Notes: generated from the letters alone by a model not told the origin. 64,000 nucleotides of DNA from Candidatus Gastranaerophilales bacterium (GCA_028693235.1 JAQUVW010000001.1:1-64000); one strand, 5' to 3'; positions 44,665-53,766 are shown, counted from the first letter of the stretch. Made by a program: numbers and translations.

Positions 44665-45055
44665 ATACACAGCAGGAAAATTTTCAAAAAGTTTGTATTA
44701 TGCCCTAAGAGGGCTTCGTGTCGCATTCAAGTCGCAGCGTAATTTCCGTACTCAAATTTTTGTAGGTTCTATTGCTATTATTTTGGCTTTGTTCTTGGGC
44801 TTTAGTACGATTGAATTGTGTATTTTGCTTTTTGTAATTGCAATGGTTTTGATATGTGAACTTTTTAATTCGGTTATAGAGTTCGTTTTAGATGCTACTT
44901 ATCGCAATAAATATTCTAAACTTGTTGAAATGTCTAAGGACATGTCTGCGGGAGCTGTATTGCTCGCAACTTTTTTTAGTTTGTTTTTAGGGTTGTTGCT
45001 ATTTGCTAATAAAATCTTGATATTGTTCAATCTGAGGGCTATTCTATGGCATTAA
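44657..45055 (+). CDS. dgkA: Diacylglycerol/undecaprenol kinase
   Basis: A 132-residue inner-membrane kinase with three TM segments. The conserved GLRVAFKSQRNFRTQ (cytoplasmic N-terminal helix) and ELFNSVIEFVLDAT (Glu...Asn...Glu...Asp of the active site) mark the DgkA family. In Gram-positive-type versions the substrate is undecaprenol; which one is used here cannot be told. It overlaps ybeY and acpS (8 and 10 bp). Confidence 0.9.
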   Translation: MSKYTAGKFSKSLYYALRGLRVAFKSQRNFRTQIFVGSIAIILALFLGFSTIELCILLFVIAMVLICELFNSVIEFVLDATYRNKYSKLVEMSKDMSAGAVLLATFFSLFLGLLLFANKILILFNLRAILWH

Positions 45056-45417
45056 AAAACGCTGTTGGAGTGGATATAGAAGAAATTTCAAGGTTTGTAA
45101 AATATTCAGAAGATAAAAATTCTGCGTTTGTTAAACGAGTTTATTCTGAGGCGGAAATTGAATATTGCTATTCAAAGCGTCTGCCTGCTCCGCATTTAGC
45201 GGCGAGATTTTGTGCTAAAGAGGCTGTTTTTAAGGCTCTTTCAAGTTTAGAGTTTGAAAGTCCTCTATTTAAAGAAATTGAGATTTTGAATAAGGAAACG
45301 GGAGTTCCTTATGTATTTATAAATAACGAAAAGTATAATAATTTAACATTTCAAATTAGCCTTTCTCACTGCAAAAGTAACGCAATAGCATTTGTTGAGA
45401 TTATGCTAAAAGATTAA
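45046..45417 (+). CDS. acpS: Holo-[acyl-carrier-protein] synthase
   Basis: A 123-residue enzyme that moves the 4'-phosphopantetheine arm from CoA onto acyl carrier protein. The metal-binding Asp is in VGVDIEEISRF and the second motif is ARFCAKEAVFKAL (Glu and Lys). The ISLSHCKSNAIAFVEI stretch near the end fits. It is the last gene in the overlapping cluster. Confidence 0.94.
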   Translation: MALKNAVGVDIEEISRFVKYSEDKNSAFVKRVYSEAEIEYCYSKRLPAPHLAARFCAKEAVFKALSSLEFESPLFKEIEILNKETGVPYVFINNEKYNNLTFQISLSHCKSNAIAFVEIMLKD

Positions 45418-45824
45418 AAACTTAAAAAGATTTACTTGTTTACATCTTATTCTCTTGGCATTTAAATTTACAATAGCTTTTTTCTAATTACTATCTAAAA
45501 ACAGTGCCATATTCGTATATTTATATCCACTTAGTTAAATTTGGATAATATCAATATTGCGTTTCGAAATAAAAAACTTCAAAATTAGAATGCTTTTCGT
45601 GTCACAAGTTCTCTATAGCTATACGATAATTATTAAGATTTATAACCAAAAAAAAAGACCGATCATAAGAATCGGCCGAATGAAAACAGTTTACGAGTGA
45701 GAGTGGAATATGTATAGGTGTATAATACTTAATATTTTATATTTCGTATATTATCCACTTGTATATATATTTTTATTTATTAGGATTAGTTATGTGAATT
45801 TTCAAAATATGGATTATTATTAAC
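45418..45824. other. Intergenic 407 bp, very AT-rich
   Basis: No open frame or known RNA was seen. It holds one notable hairpin with an A-run on the plus strand (see 45648-45677), some AT-rich boxes able to serve as promoters for the downstream glycosyltransferase gene, and TTATCCACT-like words at about 45751 that do not fit a DnaA-box cluster. Confidence 0.5.
45648..45677 (-). terminator. Strong minus-strand terminator with no minus-strand gene before it
   Basis: On the minus strand GGCCGAT-tcttatg-ATCGGTC is followed by nine T. The genes on both sides are on the plus strand, so it may end a short minus-strand RNA starting within 45690-45824, or serve as a weak attenuator for acpS. Confidence 0.55.
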
Positions 45825-48017
45825 ATGATTTTATTTATTATTTCTTTTATTTGCGTCCTACTCTCCTCTTATCTTTTGACAGGAGTATTCTTGAGTAAAA
45901 CAAAAATTGAAAAAAAATACACTGCCTCAGGGGCTATATCTCTTTTCTTAATATTTTTTGCTCAGGTGGTTGCAACTTTTGAATTTTTATCCCTATTTAA
46001 AGCTATTAATGTACCTTGTGTATTGATTGCTAATGTATTGGTTTTGATTGCAAGCTTTTATTTATGGGTTAAATGTGGAAAAATTGTTTATGTTCCGCAA
46101 CTAAAAACGTCAGCATATAGAATATACAAAGCACTTTGTAAAGACAAACTATTATTGGCAATGGGAATATTTTTTATATTCTTTTTAATAATAACGGCAA
46201 TTTTATCTGTAGTTTCCGGTGTAAATGCTTACGATTCACTAGTCTATCACGTTTCACGCTCGGTTTTTTGGGTGGCTCAAGGCTCTCTGGCTCATTATGA
46301 AATTGCTGACATCAGAAGTCTTATAATGCCTATAAACTCCGAAATAATATATGCTTGGAACATATTATTCTTTAAAGAAGGTGTCGGATTAGGTTTGCTC
46401 TCTTTTTCAGCTTTCATAGTATCCGTTATAGCACTGTATTCGTTTTTGAAAGAGTTACATTTCTCTACAAGAAAAATGCTCTGGAGCGTTTTTATCTTTT
46501 CATCACTTGCGTCTATTGTTGCTCAAGCGTCTAGCACTGAAACAGATTTGCTGTTAGGGGCTTTGGTTTTTTGTTCTGTCTATTTATTTTTTATAGGGGC
46601 AAAAGAAAAAAATGCCCCTTATTTATATATGTCATCTTTGGCTTATGCACTCGCTATTGGTACCAAAACCCCTGCAATAATGGCGTTTCCATCATTTTTG
46701 TTGATTTGCTTTGTGATTGTTCATTTGTATGGAAATAAAGAATATCGATTTGCTTTTTCAAACTTTTTCAGGTTTTTATTATTGAATTTCGTGATTTTTG
46801 CTTCATATAACTACGTGTTAAATGCTATACAATTTGGCAATCCGCTCTCAAATTCTATGGCGTATGAGTACCATTCTTGTTATGGCGGAGTAAAAGGCTT
46901 TATTGCAAATTTGATTCACAACACATTTTTGTTGTTTGATTTTAGTGGTTTTAGTTATTCAAATGTATTTGGTCCAATAATTTTAAAAATTCAGGCTGCA
47001 ATATTTTCTTATTTGCATATAAACCCCAAACTTGGGGTTATCTCAAGTCAAGATACTTTAAATAACACTCTTATAGACCCTTATATCGGGCTTGGTATGT
47101 TGGGGTTGATTTGTTTTATTCCTGCTCTTTTCATTGCTATTTTTAAATCATTGATAAACCAAAAAAGCAAAAGAAATATACTCTTGGCTGCAATATCCCT
47201 TTCCTTTTTTATTAATATGATTGTTTTGTCTTTTTCTCTTGGGTATATGGTTTTCAGCGTTAGGTTTATAGCCTTTTTTGCGGTGGTGGCATCTCCTGTT
47301 TTGGTATTTTCTTATATAAAATCAAATAAAAATATTTTAAAATACTTGATTTTGTTTTTTGTATTTTCTTATTTTTGCGTAATATCTATTAATTTGAAAA
47401 CAAGGCCGTTTTTGGTTATTATGAGCCAATTTAATGCGGGATATACTGCAAAAGAAGTCCGTAAAACAATGGGCTGCTCTGAAACATTGGCTTTTGAAGG
47501 TGATGCAGATGTTTGCTCCGTATTAAGATATATTGATGAAGATTCTAAAAATAAAAGTATCCTTGTCTTTAGCAATACTGTGTTTAAAGCCTATAATGTC
47601 AAGCTTTTGGCTTTAAATGGTTGGACTGTGGACTTTGCTTTATTGGAGGATTTAGACAAAATTAATCTCGATAATTATAAGTATATTATCGCCAATAACG
47701 CACTGATTGAAGCTATGAATGTAAAATATCCAGAAAGACTTTATGATTATACATTGGCAAAAAATGCAGTTTATTTTACAAAAAAACGTGCTTCAAGTTG
47801 CGTTTATAAAGACCGTTTCGGGGGGATTTTTGCAGGTGACGCTAATAAAAAAGTTGTTTACAGTGCTTGCTATTTACCTCAAAAATCAATTAAGCGTCAA
47901 GGATTTTATCTGAAAAAAGTCGTTCCAAAACTATATGACGATGACCCTACACATAAAAATACCATTTTGCTTTTTGAAAAACCAGAAAGTTTTGGACGGA
48001 GAGATATTCGACAATAG
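45825..48017 (+). CDS. GT-C family membrane glycosyltransferase
   Basis: A 730-residue multi-TM protein (about 12 hydrophobic segments up to residue ~530) with a soluble C-terminal domain. The loop YDSLVYHVSRSVFWVAQGSLAHYE near 133-156 carries the Asp/His typical of the lipid-linked GT-C fold (ArnT/mannosyltransferase type). Near the end, lines such as DSKNKSILVFSNT form a soluble globule. It likely transfers a sugar from a polyprenyl-phosphate donor to a cell-surface acceptor; the sugar and acceptor are unknown. It stands alone with no strong ribosome site. Confidence 0.8.
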   Translation: MILFIISFICVLLSSYLLTGVFLSKTKIEKKYTASGAISLFLIFFAQVVATFEFLSLFKAINVPCVLIANVLVLIASFYLWVKCGKIVYVPQLKTSAYRIYKALCKDKLLLAMGIFFIFFLIITAILSVVSGVNAYDSLVYHVSRSVFWVAQGSLAHYEIADIRSLIMPINSEIIYAWNILFFKEGVGLGLLSFSAFIVSVIALYSFLKELHFSTRKMLWSVFIFSSLASIVAQASSTETDLLLGALVFCSVYLFFIGAKEKNAPYLYMSSLAYALAIGTKTPAIMAFPSFLLICFVIVHLYGNKEYRFAFSNFFRFLLLNFVIFASYNYVLNAIQFGNPLSNSMAYEYHSCYGGVKGFIANLIHNTFLLFDFSGFSYSNVFGPIILKIQAAIFSYLHINPKLGVISSQDTLNNTLIDPYIGLGMLGLICFIPALFIAIFKSLINQKSKRNILLAAISLSFFINMIVLSFSLGYMVFSVRFIAFFAVVASPVLVFSYIKSNKNILKYLILFFVFSYFCVISINLKTRPFLVIMSQFNAGYTAKEVRKTMGCSETLAFEGDADVCSVLRYIDEDSKNKSILVFSNTVFKAYNVKLLALNGWTVDFALLEDLDKINLDNYKYIIANNALIEAMNVKYPERLYDYTLAKNAVYFTKKRASSCVYKDRFGGIFAGDANKKVVYSACYLPQKSIKRQGFYLKKVVPKLYDDDPTHKNTILLFEKPESFGRRDIRQ

Positions 48018-48031
48018 CGGGCGTGTATAAA

Positions 48032-48064
48032 AACAAAGCTTTACTCAATTTCGGCTTTGCTTTT
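48032..48064 (+). terminator. Weak terminator after the glycosyltransferase
   Basis: CAAAGC at 48034 pairs with GCTTTG at 48054, followed by CTTTT. Short stem and interrupted T-run. Confidence 0.4.
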
Positions 48065-48214
48065 AAGAAGTCAACTTTATCTAAAAACTCCGTAATAGTT
48101 TCATAAACTTTTATTTTGTTTTTTATTGCAAATAAAACTTTATTCAACCTTTCTCAAATCGCTTCAACAAAGTTGGCTATTCGCTGTTAAACTTTTCCGT
48201 GCTATAATCCTTCT

Positions 48215-48664
48215 ATGGGTAAAAAACAAATTTCATTAAACAGAAAAGCATTCCACGAGTACCATATCTTTGACAAATACGTCGCAGGCATGGTGCTTAC
48301 AGGTACTGAAATAAAATCTATAAGAAAAGGTAGCGTTAATTTTAAGGACAGTTTCGTTAAAATAGAAAATGCTGAAGCCTTTTTGTACAATTGTCATATT
48401 AGCCCTTATGAGCAAGGAAACCGCTACAATGTAGACCCGTTGCGTGTTCGCAAACTTTTGCTCAACAAAAAAGAAATTGAAAAAATTATCGGGAAAATAA
48501 AAAAAGACGGCTACACAATAGTTCCGATTGAAATGTTTTTATCTGATGGCTGGGCAAAGCTGGAAATAGCACTTGCTAAAGGTAAAAAACTGTATGACAA
48601 GCGTGATGACTTGGCTAAAAAGGCTCAAAACCGCGATATTCAAAGGGCGATGAAAGTCAGATAA
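48215..48664 (+). CDS. smpB: SsrA-binding protein SmpB
   Basis: A 149-residue protein that carries tmRNA to stalled ribosomes. The core has NRKAFHEYHIFDKYVAGMVL, GTEIKSIRKGSVNFKDSF, YNCHISPYEQGN, and the C-terminal tail GKKLYDKRDDLAKKAQNRD, which enters the mRNA channel. Length is normal. tmRNA is not seen nearby. Confidence 0.96.
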   Translation: MGKKQISLNRKAFHEYHIFDKYVAGMVLTGTEIKSIRKGSVNFKDSFVKIENAEAFLYNCHISPYEQGNRYNVDPLRVRKLLLNKKEIEKIIGKIKKDGYTIVPIEMFLSDGWAKLEIALAKGKKLYDKRDDLAKKAQNRDIQRAMKVR

Positions 48665-48885
48665 CTATTTGAAAGTAAGCAGGGCTTCAATTTTTACATC
48701 TAAAAATTTTGAAAGCTCCAAAACCTTTGCCAGCGACATATTAGCCTTGCCACATTCTATGTTTGCAACGTAATTTTGAGAGACATTCATTATCTCTGCG
48801 AGTCTTTCCTGTGTCAGGTCTTTTTTTATACGTTCGATTTTTACATTTTTACCGAACTTTTTAAGTAGGGTTTGTTTCTATTCAT
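48665..48885 (-). pseudogene. Small XRE-family HTH regulator with a frameshift near its start
   Basis: The minus strand carries an XRE helix-turn-helix: FGKNVKIERIKKDLTQERLA then EIMNVSQNYVANIECGKAN and ALLTFK before a stop at 48665. No ATG/GTG/TTG opens this frame upstream of the HTH; a TAG stop lies 13 codons before the KIERI part. An ATG at 48885 starts another frame (MNRNKPYL...) that would join by a one-base slip. I infer a one-base indel has broken the gene, or an assembly error. A programmed shift cannot be excluded. It is convergent with smpB. Confidence 0.55.
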
Positions 48886-48933
48886 AATTTATAAGTATAT
48901 AAATATTGACTTATAAATTATAGAAGGTTGGCT

Positions 48934-49062
48934 ATGAATAAGGGCAAAGTCGCTTTTGTCACTCCTGTTTATACAGATTCTGACTTTGAATCAGGCGGCG
49001 TTAAGCTTAATTTTATATTGATAAAAGATTACATCAAATATGTGAGGGGAATTTATGGTTAA
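48934..49062 (+). pseudogene. Truncated glycosyltransferase N terminus (42 residues)
   Basis: AGAAGG before the ATG. The product begins MNKGKVAFVTPVYTDSDFES and ends at YVRGIYG. Its first 35 residues match the next ORF (VAFVTPVYTDSDFE against IAFITSIYVDTDFD) and resemble the GT4-type start (GGVKLNFILIKD). A normal glycosyltransferase would be about 350 residues, so this is a fragment. It overlaps the next ORF by 8 bp. Confidence 0.5.
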
Positions 49063-49345
49063 AAATAAAATAGCTTTTATTACTTCAATTTACGTGGATA
49101 CGGATTTTGATATGCTTGGGGAAAAACTGAGCTTTTTGTTGATAAATAATCTGGTAAAAAGTGGTTATGTTGTTGATTTGTTTGCAGACGAAGTTTTGGG
49201 AAACAGAGAACGTGTTATTGATAATATTTATAAAAAATCAGAATTTGATAGCAAAAAAAGAAATCATGCCTATGTTTTGACAGATGAGATTACCTCTGAG
49301 TCTTTAAATTTTAATCAATGTACTTGCCATCAAATAGTTGAATAA
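49055..49345 (+). pseudogene. Truncated glycosyltransferase-like ORF running into dnaX
   Basis: A 96-residue ORF starting MVKNKIAFITSIYVDTDFD, with SGYVVDLFAD as in GT4 N-terminal Rossmann halves. It stops after CTCHQIVE, where the last 35 bp lie over the 3' end of the convergent dnaX gene. I infer a deletion removed the rest of the gene and fused the remnant to dnaX sequence. Expression may still occur. Confidence 0.5.
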
Positions 49346-51149
49346 ACATTTTAGCTTGGTCGGATTCATCGAGGTCAGCCGGCTTTTCGGTTTTGAGAGG
49401 AGCGTCTTTTTTCATCATTTGGGATAAATATTCTTCTTCCTCTTGCGTATGAATTTCGTTGTCATCAGTGTCGGATTTAGGAGCTAGTTCAACTTTTTTT
49501 TTTACATTTTGTTCAGGTTCTGTACCGTCACTGAGGTGAACTTCTATTTTTATTGATGCTACAGAAAAGAATTTTTTTGCTGCATTTTCTAATGGCAATT
49601 TTTTCGTGTCTTCTTTTGCTTGTCTGACAAAAATGTCTTTTGCAAATGAAATAGTTACTTTTTCAGGAGTTATTTCTATCGGGCGAGCCAAGCTGGAATA
49701 GAAGGCTCTAGAGGGCATACTTTCAATATTTTCGAGCAAAGAGTGCCAAGTCGTTCTTATATCACCGTCTGTAAGACAGGCAACTTTAACCTCTTGCGGG
49801 GTTTTGACTTCTTGCTTTTGAGGTGATGAAGCAGGCTTTTTGGTTTCTGTCGGTTCAGTCTGCTCAATTGGCTTTTGTGGCTCTTTGTCAATTGAATGAA
49901 TTGGTTGTGTTGCATGGGGCTCAACGGGCTTTTTGACAGGTTGCAAGGCTTTTGATTGAGGTGCTGCCGTAATAGGCGAGCCGTTTGCAATTTGCGATTC
50001 TAACAAATCAATTCTTTTTGTCAGCGATGCGACGGTCATATTTGCCTGATTGTTAGCAATATCAATAAGACACAGCTCAAGCCATAAGTATTTATTTGTT
50101 GTTTCTTTAATTTGAGTTGCATAGTAAGAAAGCTTGTCTATTAGGGCGATTATTTGCTCAGGTTCAAAGCTTTCAGCTTGTGGTTTTGATTTTTCTATTG
50201 AATTTTCATTTAATTGTGTAAGGTTTAAAACAAGCGATTTATCGTTACAGTTTTTTAAAATCATCAAATCTCTGAAATATTGAATTAAGTTGTTTACGAT
50301 TTGGATAGGTTCGTTGCCTTTGTTGTAGATTTTATCAATGAGCTCAATTGCTTTAGCTGAGTCTGAGTCGATAATACAAGTAGTAATATCAAAAAGCATT
50401 TCAAAAGATATTTTTCCCAAAAGTTCGTTGATATCTTCTATATTAATTTCTTTGTTTTGTCCCAAAACGCTGATTTGGTCTAATAGAGCTACAGCGTCAC
50501 GCATACCGCCGGCTGAATTTTTGGCGATTGAGTAAAGAGCTTCTTTTGCGATATTTATTTTTTCTTGTTCTGAAATATAAGATAATCTTTTGACTATATC
50601 TTCTGTTGTAATTCTTCTGAAATCAAATCTTTGGCAACGGGAAATAATTGTTTCTAAAACTTTATGAGGTTCTGTGGTTGCAAGGATAAAGATAACGTTT
50701 TCAGGCGGTTCTTCAAGTGTTTTCAAAAGAGCATTGAAGGCGTGATTTGAAAGCATGTGAACTTCATCAATTACATATATTTTGTATCTGCCGTTGACCG
50801 GTACATATTGGATTTTTTCAAGTATAGCTTGAGTATCTTCGACACTTCTGTTGCTTGCAGCATCGATTTCAACAACATCAACTGGTACGGAGTTCATAAT
50901 ATCTAGGCAGCTCGGACATTTGCCGCACGGTTTTAATGTTGGACCTTCTTTGCAGTTTAGTGATTTAGCGAGAATTCTTGCAGATGATGTTTTGCCTGTT
51001 CCTCTCGGTCCGCAAAGCAAGTATGCGTGTGCAATGCGGTTTAGTTTTATTGCATTACTCAACGCATTTACGATATTTTCTTGTCCGATTAAATCGTAAA
51101 AAGTTTGAGGTCTGTATTTTCTATATAAAGGAACGTATTTTTCGCTCAA
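49311..51149 (-). CDS. dnaX: DNA polymerase III subunit gamma/tau
   Basis: A 612-residue clamp-loader ATPase. Walker A is GPRGTGKTSS (~44-53), the zinc module follows (CGKCPSC), VIDEVHML is the Walker B, and ISRCQRFDFRRI is the sensor 1/SRC motif. After about residue 370 a Pro/Gln/Lys-rich linker (~385-450) leads to the C-terminal domain that binds polymerase and helicase (DIRTTWHSLLENI). No clear slippery site for a gamma form was checked. Its 3' end is covered by a truncated ORF on the opposite strand. Confidence 0.95.
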   Translation of the reverse strand: MSEKYVPLYRKYRPQTFYDLIGQENIVNALSNAIKLNRIAHAYLLCGPRGTGKTSSARILAKSLNCKEGPTLKPCGKCPSCLDIMNSVPVDVVEIDAASNRSVEDTQAILEKIQYVPVNGRYKIYVIDEVHMLSNHAFNALLKTLEEPPENVIFILATTEPHKVLETIISRCQRFDFRRITTEDIVKRLSYISEQEKINIAKEALYSIAKNSAGGMRDAVALLDQISVLGQNKEINIEDINELLGKISFEMLFDITTCIIDSDSAKAIELIDKIYNKGNEPIQIVNNLIQYFRDLMILKNCNDKSLVLNLTQLNENSIEKSKPQAESFEPEQIIALIDKLSYYATQIKETTNKYLWLELCLIDIANNQANMTVASLTKRIDLLESQIANGSPITAAPQSKALQPVKKPVEPHATQPIHSIDKEPQKPIEQTEPTETKKPASSPQKQEVKTPQEVKVACLTDGDIRTTWHSLLENIESMPSRAFYSSLARPIEITPEKVTISFAKDIFVRQAKEDTKKLPLENAAKKFFSVASIKIEVHLSDGTEPEQNVKKKVELAPKSDTDDNEIHTQEEEEYLSQMMKKDAPLKTEKPADLDESDQAKMFIQLFDGKYID

Positions 51150-51212
51150 TTGTTTACTCCGCTCAAAATTGATACTATAATTATATACGAATAATTTAAA
51201 AAATGGGCGTTT

Positions 51213-52133
51213 ATGAACATAATTAAACCGAAAAAATTACAAAAAGGCGACACTATTGGCATTTTGGCAGTTTCAGGGCTTATAAAAGAGGCTGAAAAAA
51301 TTAAAAAAGCCAAAAAATATTTTGAGGCTTTAGGTTATAAAGTTGTGCTTTCAAAAAATATTGATGAAAAATTTACTTGCATGGCTGGTACAGATGATGT
51401 TCGGCTAAAAGCATTACATAATTTTTTTGCTGACGAAAAAATTGATGCAATATTGTGTGCAAGAGGTGGTTACGGAGTTTTGAGGCTCGTTAAAAATATT
51501 GATTATGAATTGATAAAAAATAATCCGAAATTATTAATCGGTTATTCTGATATAACAGCATTGTTAGCTATGATATATAAGAATACAGGTTTGATAACTT
51601 TTCATGGGGCTATGGCTAACGGTGATTTCGGAGCTGATAAAATCGATGAATTTACAAAAGATTCTTTCTTCAGTGTAGTTACTTCAAAGGAAAAAGGTCT
51701 TGAATTCAAGGCTAAAGACGGTTTTAAAACTTATTCTTGCGGAGTTGCTAGAGGTATTCTCTGGGGAGGAAATCTCTCCACGATAACTACGCTTGCGGGC
51801 ATTGATTTTATTCCTGACGAAAAATTCATTTTCTTTTTTGAAGATATCAACGAGCCTGCTTACAAGATTGACAGAATGCTTACGCAGCTTTTTAATATTG
51901 AAAAATTTAAAAATAATTTGGCTGGAATTGCAATCGGCGAATTTGTGGGTTTGGATAAACAAGAATATCTCGATGAATTTTTGGCAGACAAAGCTCAAAA
52001 ACTTGATGTACCTGTTTCAGATGGATTTTATATTAGCCACGCTGCAAAAAAATACACGTTGCCTATAGGTGTCAAATCTGAATTTGACGCTAACTTAGGG
52101 CTTATAAAAACATTAGAAAGTGCGATAGTATAA
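51213..52133 (+). CDS. ldcA: LD-carboxypeptidase (peptidase S66; LdcA/MccF family)
   Basis: A 306-residue cytoplasmic serine peptidase. The nucleophile is in GYSDITALL (Ser ~112), the Glu in the WGGNLSTITTL region, and the His in YISHAAKKYTLPIG. It cuts L-D bonds, freeing D-Ala from murein tetrapeptides, or in MccF relatives hydrolyses microcin C-type toxins. The oppF ATG overlaps its stop (TAATG), so a peptide-uptake link is direct. Which role applies is open; recycling of murein peptides is the simplest reading. Confidence 0.88.
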   Translation: MNIIKPKKLQKGDTIGILAVSGLIKEAEKIKKAKKYFEALGYKVVLSKNIDEKFTCMAGTDDVRLKALHNFFADEKIDAILCARGGYGVLRLVKNIDYELIKNNPKLLIGYSDITALLAMIYKNTGLITFHGAMANGDFGADKIDEFTKDSFFSVVTSKEKGLEFKAKDGFKTYSCGVARGILWGGNLSTITTLAGIDFIPDEKFIFFFEDINEPAYKIDRMLTQLFNIEKFKNNLAGIAIGEFVGLDKQEYLDEFLADKAQKLDVPVSDGFYISHAAKKYTLPIGVKSEFDANLGLIKTLESAIV

Positions 52134-53149
52134 TGCAGGTAGAGAATTCATCTCCTCAAAACGGGATTTATAATGCTGATATGCAAGATTTATTTGAAAT
52201 AAAAAATTTGGACATGCATTATCCGCTAAATGATGGCTTTATGGGGAAAAATAGCGGCTATGTATATGCTTTAAATGATGTGAATTTTAAAATATACGAT
52301 GGCGAAATCCTCGGGCTCGTGGGAGAATCCGGGTGCGGAAAATCGACTTTGGGAAAGTGCGTTTTGCGTTTAATTGCACCAACTCACGGTGAAGTCTTAT
52401 ATAAAAAAGATGATGTCCTTAAAAAAAATAAAAAAGAATTGAAAATTTTTAGAGAACATGCACAACTCATTTTTCAAAATCCGTACGCCAGTTTAGACCC
52501 CAAAATGACCATTTATGAAACGTTGAAAGAGCCTCTTGTTATTCATGGCTACAAAGATAAAAATTTGATTGACGAGAAAATAAAAAATATAGCTGAACTT
52601 GTTGGGATTGAAGAACGTTCTTTATTTAATTATCCGCATGAATTTTCAGGCGGTCAACGGCAAAGAATTGCGATTGCAAGGGCAATAATATTGAGCCCCA
52701 AGTTTATTGTCGCAGATGAGCCGGTAAGTGCTCTGGATGTGAGCATTCAGGCTCAAATTATAAATTTGTTGCTAGATTTAAAGAAGAAGCTCAATTTGAC
52801 GGTTCTTTTTGTTTCTCACGACTTGAGCGTTGTCAAATATGTTTCAGACAGGGTTGCTGTGATGTATTTGGGTGAAATTGTTGAGCTCGGTTTGAAAAAC
52901 GAAATTTTCAATAATCCTAAACATCCTTATACAAAAGCTCTTTTGAGTGCAATCCCTACGATTAATCAAGATTTAAAGACAGAAAAAATATTGCTCGAAG
53001 GTGATTTGCCTTCACCTCAAAATCCACCAAAGGGTTGTAAATTTCATACACGTTGTCCTTATGCAAAAGAAATTTGTCGAGAAATAGAACCTCAAAAACA
53101 AGAGATTTCTTACACTCATTTTGCAAAATGCCATTTTGTGAACAGTTAA
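52133..53149 (+). CDS. oppF: Oligopeptide ABC transporter ATP-binding protein OppF/DppF
   Basis: A 338-residue ATPase. Walker A is GESGCGKST (~64-72), the signature is FSGGQRQRIAIARA (~169-182), Walker B is FIVADEPVSALD, and the switch His is in FVSHDLSVV. The C-terminal oligo_HPY domain with PHPYTKALLSAIP and GCKFHTRCPYAKEICR (4 Cys) is present. Peptide importers need two ATPases, two permeases and a binding protein; only this ATPase is here. It is coupled to the LD-carboxypeptidase by a one-base start/stop overlap. Confidence 0.92.
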   Translation: MQVENSSPQNGIYNADMQDLFEIKNLDMHYPLNDGFMGKNSGYVYALNDVNFKIYDGEILGLVGESGCGKSTLGKCVLRLIAPTHGEVLYKKDDVLKKNKKELKIFREHAQLIFQNPYASLDPKMTIYETLKEPLVIHGYKDKNLIDEKIKNIAELVGIEERSLFNYPHEFSGGQRQRIAIARAIILSPKFIVADEPVSALDVSIQAQIINLLLDLKKKLNLTVLFVSHDLSVVKYVSDRVAVMYLGEIVELGLKNEIFNNPKHPYTKALLSAIPTINQDLKTEKILLEGDLPSPQNPPKGCKFHTRCPYAKEICREIEPQKQEISYTHFAKCHFVNS

Positions 53150-53766
53150 TAACACGCATTGCAGTCACAATCGTGGCGACCATGCGTGCAATCAATATTT
53201 TCGATTATGGCAGTTGCTGGTGCCTCAGCTTCAACTATATCGCCATCTGTTTTCCAAGCACCAATATCAGAGTCATAATGACCTGTTGTTGAAAAAGAAA
53301 AACCAAAACCATCATTTAATTTTACTTCGCTAGACCATTCTGTTGTATATTCGTTTGGTTTTTTATCTCCATTTATATCGACAAGAATGTTTCCTCCAGA
53401 GATTGAATATGCCATTCCATCTGCTGTATAAAAAGTTATATCATAAGAGCCATGTTCCCAGCTCGTGCAAGCTTTACTATCGGCAGGAGCCATTGATGAA
53501 ATGATATTAAAGTTTTTTGAATAAAACTCATCATACCAGCAGTTTGAGTCATCCTCGCATTTGTCTTCTATGTCAGAAAGGCTTTCCCCATTTTTAGCAT
53601 AATTGTTCTGTAATGCCGTTGATAATTGAGAGTAAACCTTTTTTACTCCAGTAATCGTTTCTTGTTGATTTGTACTATTTAATAAGCTCGGTATTGTTAA
53701 TGCTGCAATAACACCTATAATCACTAATGTGATAAGAACTTCTGCTAATGTGAATGCTTTTCTCAT
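53146..53766 (-). CDS. Type IV pilin/pseudopilin-like protein (paralog)
   Basis: A 206-residue protein starting MRKAFTLAEVLITLVIIG. Prepilin peptidase would cut after Ala4, not the usual Gly; Glu9 is kept. The head contains ADGMAYSISGGNILVDINGDKKPN, with the same calcium-type loop as the pilin at 9726. The C-terminal 14 residues are Cys/His-rich (CTHGRHDCDCNACY), unusual for a pilin, and could bind a metal. It converges on oppF with a 4-bp overlap and stands alone. Confidence 0.85.
   Translation of the reverse strand: MRKAFTLAEVLITLVIIGVIAALTIPSLLNSTNQQETITGVKKVYSQLSTALQNNYAKNGESLSDIEDKCEDDSNCWYDEFYSKNFNIISSMAPADSKACTSWEHGSYDITFYTADGMAYSISGGNILVDINGDKKPNEYTTEWSSEVKLNDGFGFSFSTTGHYDSDIGAWKTDGDIVEAEAPATAIIENIDCTHGRHDCDCNACY

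Noticed and set aside
45740-45765. DnaA box/replication origin
   Set aside because: TTATCCACT is a single imperfect box, and no dnaA, dnaN or cluster of boxes is present.
47947-48147. 66-residue minus ORF after the glycosyltransferase
   Set aside because: It covers the 3' end of the plus gene and its terminator; no start signal.
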